From the NCBI RefSeq assembly GCF_904063055.1, contig NZ_CAJFCN010000002.1, forward strand, positions 310,001 through 374,000: a stretch of 64,000 bases of DNA, read 5' to 3'. The stretch's first letter is position 1. The number at the start of each line of letters is the position of its first letter. Below the pieces are notes generated by a model that had not been told where the DNA came from, ran no database searches, and saw only the letters and a program-made list of their open reading frames with translations. Below are positions 62,541-64,000 of this stretch, piece by piece. Position numbers and translations under genes: made by a program. Source of the stretch: Pseudomonas paracarnis (lineage in GTDB: Bacteria; Pseudomonadota; Gammaproteobacteria; Pseudomonadales; Pseudomonadaceae).

Positions 62541-64000
62541 CTAGTTCACCGTCAGAATCGGGCTACCCAACTTCTCCAATAATGTCGCCTGCGCGCTGCG
62601 CGGGTTCTGGTTGCCGGTCGGGGTGTTACGCACGTAGCGACCATCCGACTGCAGGCTCCAGCTGTGGGTGTTGTCGGTGAGGTAGCTTTCCAGCTCCTTC
62701 TTGACCCGCATGATCAGCTTCTTGCCTTCCACCGGGAAGCAGGTCTCCACGCGCTTGTCGAGGTTGCGCTCCATCCAGTCGGCACTGGAGAGGAACATCT
62801 GTTCTTCGCCGCCGTTAAGGAAGTAGAACACGCGGGTGTGCTCCAGGAAGCGGCCGATGATCGAGCGCACATGGATGTTATGCGACACGCCCACAATGCC
62901 GGGGCGCAGGCAGCACATGCCACGTACCACCAGGTCGATGCGCACACCGGACTGGCTGGCCTTGTACAGAGCACGGATGATCTTCGGATCGGTCAGCGAG
63001 TTGAACTTGGCGATGATGTGCGCCGGCTTGCCATCGAGGGCAAACTGGGTCTCGCGGGCAATCATGTCGAGCATGCCCTTCTTGAGCGTGAACGGCGCGT
63101 GCAACAGCTTCTTCATGCGTAGGGTCTTGCCCATGCCGATCAACTGGCTGAACAACTTGCCGACGTCTTCGCACAGCGCGTCGTCGGACGTCAGCAAGCT
63201 GTAGTCGGTGTAGAGCTTGGCGTTGCCGGCGTGATAGTTACCGGTACCCAAGTGGGCGTAGCGCACGATCTCACCGGCTTCACGGCGCAGGATCAGCATC
63301 ATCTTGGCGTGGGTCTTGAAGCCGACCACGCCGTAGATCACCACCGCACCGGCCGCTTGCAGACGGCTGGCCAGTTGCAGGTTGGACTCTTCGTCGAAAC
63401 GCGCACGCAACTCGATCACCGCAGTGACTTCTTTGCCATTACGCGCCGCATCCACCAGCGCATCGACGATTTCCGAGTTCGCGCCGCTGCGGTACAGGGT
63501 CTGGCGCACGGCCAGGACGTGCGGGTCCTTGGCAGCCTGGCGCAGCAGGTCGACCACCGGGGTGAACGACTCGAAAGGGTGCAGCAGCAGGATGTCCTGC
63601 TTGCTCACCACGCTGAAGATGTTCTCGCTGTTTTGCAAAAGTTTCGGGATCTGCGGCGTGAACGGCTTGTATTGCAGCTCCGGGTGGCTGTCCAGGCCGG
63701 TAATGCTGAACAGGCGCGTGAGGTTCACAGGGCCGTTGACCTGGTACAGCTCCGATTCTGCCAAGTTGAACTGCTTGAGCAGGTAGTCCGACAGATGTTT
63801 CGGGCAGGTGTCCGCCACTTCCAGGCGCACCGCATCGCCATAGCGCCGTGAGAACAGTTCGCCGCGCAGGGCACGTGCCAGGTCTTCAACGTCTTCGGAG
63901 TCCAGCGCCAGGTCGGCGTTACGGGTCAGGCGGAACTGGTAGCAGCCCTTGACCTTCATGCCCTGGAACAGGTCGTCGGCGTGCGCGTGAATCATCGATG
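62541..64000 (-). CDS. ppk: Polyphosphate kinase Ppk (C-terminal part; 5' end beyond window)
   Basis: Makes long-chain polyphosphate from ATP. About 486 codons are present, the C-terminal two thirds of a roughly 740-residue enzyme; the N-terminal domain lies off the right edge. Motifs: [75 protein letters not shown] with the histidine that becomes phosphorylated in PPK1, [20 protein letters not shown], and [19 protein letters not shown]. It is convergent with ppx. Confidence 0.95.
   Translation of the reverse strand, partial: SMIHAHADDLFQGMKVKGCYQFRLTRNADLALDSEDVEDLARALRGELFSRRYGDAVRLEVADTCPKHLSDYLLKQFNLAESELYQVNGPVNLTRLFSITGLDSHPELQYKPFTPQIPKLLQNSENIFSVVSKQDILLLHPFESFTPVVDLLRQAAKDPHVLAVRQTLYRSGANSEIVDALVDAARNGKEVTAVIELRARFDEESNLQLASRLQAAGAVVIYGVVGFKTHAKMMLILRREAGEIVRYAHLGTGNYHAGNAKLYTDYSLLTSDDALCEDVGKLFSQLIGMGKTLRMKKLLHAPFTLKKGMLDMIARETQFALDGKPAHIIAKFNSLTDPKIIRALYKASQSGVRIDLVVRGMCCLRPGIVGVSHNIHVRSIIGRFLEHTRVFYFLNGGEEQMFLSSADWMERNLDKRVETCFPVEGKKLIMRVKKELESYLTDNTHSWSLQSDGRYVRNTPTGNQNPRSAQATLLEKLGSPILTVN

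Overview
The window reads as chromosomal DNA of a Pseudomonas, most likely of the P. fluorescens group. The evidence is high G+C coding sequence with strong Shine-Dalgarno sites, gene orders that I recall from P. aeruginosa PAO1 (spu, ssu-lsfA, argA/argE, gcvH-gcvT to zapA, glpT, ubiD-rho-trxA-ppx/ppk), and more than a dozen copies of the GTGGGAGC(T/G)GGCTTGCC inverted repeats that are scattered through fluorescens-group genomes. I see no phage, insertion sequence, CRISPR array, tRNA or rRNA. Almost everything is core genome. Accessory-looking parts are a chaperone-usher pilus cluster, a TonB receptor, an amino-acid ABC importer and a lone taurine-binding protein. No wholly new system is evident.

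Layout. 1-6.7 kb: polyamine uptake and gamma-glutamylation (spuE partial, spuD, spuC, spuB leftward; a second glutamylpolyamine synthetase rightward), then a TetR regulator. 7.7-13.3 kb: sulfonate operon ssuEADCBF with the 1-Cys peroxiredoxin lsfA. 13.6-16.3 kb: an OprD-family porin and an isolated tauA. 16.4-21.5 kb: argA, argE, a CYTH triphosphatase-like protein, an Lrp/AsnC regulator diverging from a small ACT-like protein. 21.6-26.4 kb: an orphan type II secretion/type IV pilus ATPase, a QmcA/NfeD pair, a DUF2388 protein and a DegT-type aminotransferase. 26.5-31 kb: gcvH, gcvT and a two-gene ferric iron importer. 31-38.3 kb: ygfB-pepP-ubiH-thioesterase-ubiI, diverging from a ZapB-like protein, zapA, 6S RNA and 5-formyltetrahydrofolate cyclo-ligase, an arrangement shared in outline with E. 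coli. 38.4-46.6 kb: FliL-like protein, quinone oxidoreductase, glpT, chaC, TonB receptor, a small outer-membrane protein, and a ferredoxin-type flavin reductase coupled to ubiD. 48-52 kb: O-acyltransferase, rho, trxA. 52-56 kb: GntR regulator and a four-gene amino-acid ABC importer. 56-60.4 kb: DUF1120 chaperone-usher pilus. 60.9-64 kb: convergent ppx and ppk (ppk cut by the window end).

The most interesting non-coding signals are: a G-rich, telomere-like quadruplex motif in the spuB/spuI divergent region with a Crc/Hfq-type motif over the spuI ribosome binding site; two GlpR-like operators plus a Crc/Hfq-type motif before glpT; a perfect hairpin that pairs with the ribosome binding site of the small ACT-like gene; a 22-bp AT-rich palindrome before ssuE; operator-like repeats before the porin; and REP doublets, one with 39-bp perfect arms. 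Gene calls rest on reading the translated sequences. Coordinates of short sites were counted by eye and could be off by a base or two.
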